Notes under the pieces: generated by a model
Seen by the model: the letters and a program-made list of their open reading frames with translations, nothing else
What the model was told of the DNA's origin: nothing
The model's database searches: none
Shown here: one piece after another, positions 5,458 through 6,155 of the stretch
How the letters are laid out: each line of letters opens with the position of its first letter
Numbering within the stretch: the first letter of the stretch is position 1
DNA from: JAMCRM01 sp041685075
Lineage (GTDB): Bacteria; Acidobacteriota; Terriglobia; Bryobacterales; Bryobacteraceae
Length of the DNA stretch: 6,155 nucleotides
Direction of reading: 5' to 3'
Assembly: GCA_041685075.1 (NCBI GenBank)
Contig: JAWLGN010000317.1
Span: forward strand, 1-6,155
Made by a program: the position numbers and the translations under genes

Positions 5458-6155
5458 CTACAGGACCTTGCGGATAGCCTCTTCGAGCACCGCTTCCTCG
5501 GTATAGCCTTCGAAACGCTCCACCTGCCTGCCCGCGCGGTCGAAGATCAGGGTGACGGGCAACTGCTCGACCTGGAAGCGCTCGGCCAGCGGCTCGGAAC
5601 CCAGAGCCACGGGGTACTCCATGGGGTGCTTCTTCAGGAACGGCTTGACGATTTCAGCGCCCTCCTCGTCCATCGAGATGCCCAACACCGTGGCGCTGCC
5701 GGCGAGCTGGCGGTGCAGCTTGTTGAAGGTGGGGATCTCCTGAATGCAGGGCACGCACCAGGTGGCCCAGAAGTTCACCACCGCGGGCTTGCCCTGGAGC
5801 GCGGCAATATCGAAGGCCGCTCCGTCGAGGGTGGCGATGGGGACGCCGGCCAGGGGTCCCGCGGCGATGGCGGGGGCGGCTGGCGGCTGGTGGCCGCGCT
5901 GGAGGAAGGCCAGGAACTCGGCGCTGTCCTTGGTGAGGCCGGGGAAGCTCGCCACCACGTTCTCGTCCGGATCCAGGATGGCGTAGTAGGGGATGGCCAC
6001 GGTGGCGAAGCGGCTCTGCTGCAACTGCTGGTTAGCTTCGGAGACGGGGTCGGCGCCATCGGTGTACAGCTCCACCGGGACGAAGCCCGCCATGGCGGCG
6101 GCAATCTCCGGGCGGGTGAACATGTTGGCCTTCATCCAGTGACAGTTGGTGCAGG
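5458..6155 (-). CDS. Tandem thioredoxin-fold protein (DsbD C-terminal-like + TlpA-like), 5'-truncated
   Basis: Probable periplasmic or membrane-anchored thiol-disulfide oxidoreductase that transfers electrons between cysteine pairs, for example in cytochrome c maturation or envelope protein repair. The frame stays open to the window edge, so the ATG at 6135 is internal; 231 residues are visible up to the TAG at 5458-5460. The first domain (about 1-112) begins at its redox motif C1-T-N-C4 followed by HWMKANMFTRPEI. This is typical of DsbD C-terminal-like thioredoxins and includes a likely cis-proline in VAIPYYAILD. A short A/P-rich linker (about 113-122) leads to a TlpA/ResA-like domain: an APIATL-type opening strand, FWATWC133-V-P-C136, and cis-P199 in EQLPVTLIFD. 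The part outside the window may carry a signal peptide or the DsbD membrane domain. Both CxxC pairs are intact. The exact partner cannot be told from here. Confidence 0.9.
   Translation of the reverse strand, partial: CTNCHWMKANMFTRPEIAAAMAGFVPVELYTDGADPVSEANQQLQQSRFATVAIPYYAILDPDENVVASFPGLTKDSAEFLAFLQRGHQPPAAPAIAAGPLAGVPIATLDGAAFDIAALQGKPAVVNFWATWCVPCIQEIPTFNKLHRQLAGSATVLGISMDEEGAEIVKPFLKKHPMEYPVALGSEPLAERFQVEQLPVTLIFDRAGRQVERFEGYTEEAVLEEAIRKVL

Overview
The window is a GC-rich, tightly packed bacterial chromosome segment of mostly housekeeping character. I see no plasmid, phage, transposon, CRISPR or RNA-gene signature. An Acidobacteriota-like origin is my best guess. It rests on the high GC, the form of PheT present (a D-N-K-S-I-T-H-R-P-D-L-W-G-H segment) and the two-domain DsbD/TlpA-type protein. 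It is an impression from family resemblance, not a demonstrated placement.

Left half (1-4270, all + strand). The 3' part of pheT (phenylalanyl-tRNA synthetase beta chain) runs into a small HNH-nuclease gene through a 4-base GTGA overlap. That gene ends in tandem stops (TGA TAA), and 15 bases after its first stop pgk (phosphoglycerate kinase) begins. After an 81-base gap comes a small alpha/beta hydrolase. The first three genes look like one transcription unit joining translation, a possible DNA-processing nuclease and central glycolysis. The hydrolase may belong to the same unit or have its own start signals.

Right half (4272-6155, alternating strands). A UlaG-like metallo-beta-lactamase-fold hydrolase lies on the minus strand and meets the alpha/beta hydrolase tail to tail with one base between stops. 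It diverges from a 98-residue membrane protein across a 103-base spacer holding a perfect 11-base inverted repeat and an overlapping 15-base palindrome. The small membrane gene converges, with three bases between stops, on a minus-strand gene cut by the window edge. That gene encodes two thioredoxin-fold domains in tandem: a DsbD C-terminal-like one with CTNC, and a TlpA/ResA-like one with CVPC.

There is no clear new multi-gene system. The items most worth a second look are the HNH protein, whose zinc-knuckle plus HNH layout recalls the C-terminal region of animal ZRANB3; the tandem thioredoxin fusion; and the structured divergent spacer. No gene-free stretch exceeds about 105 bases.
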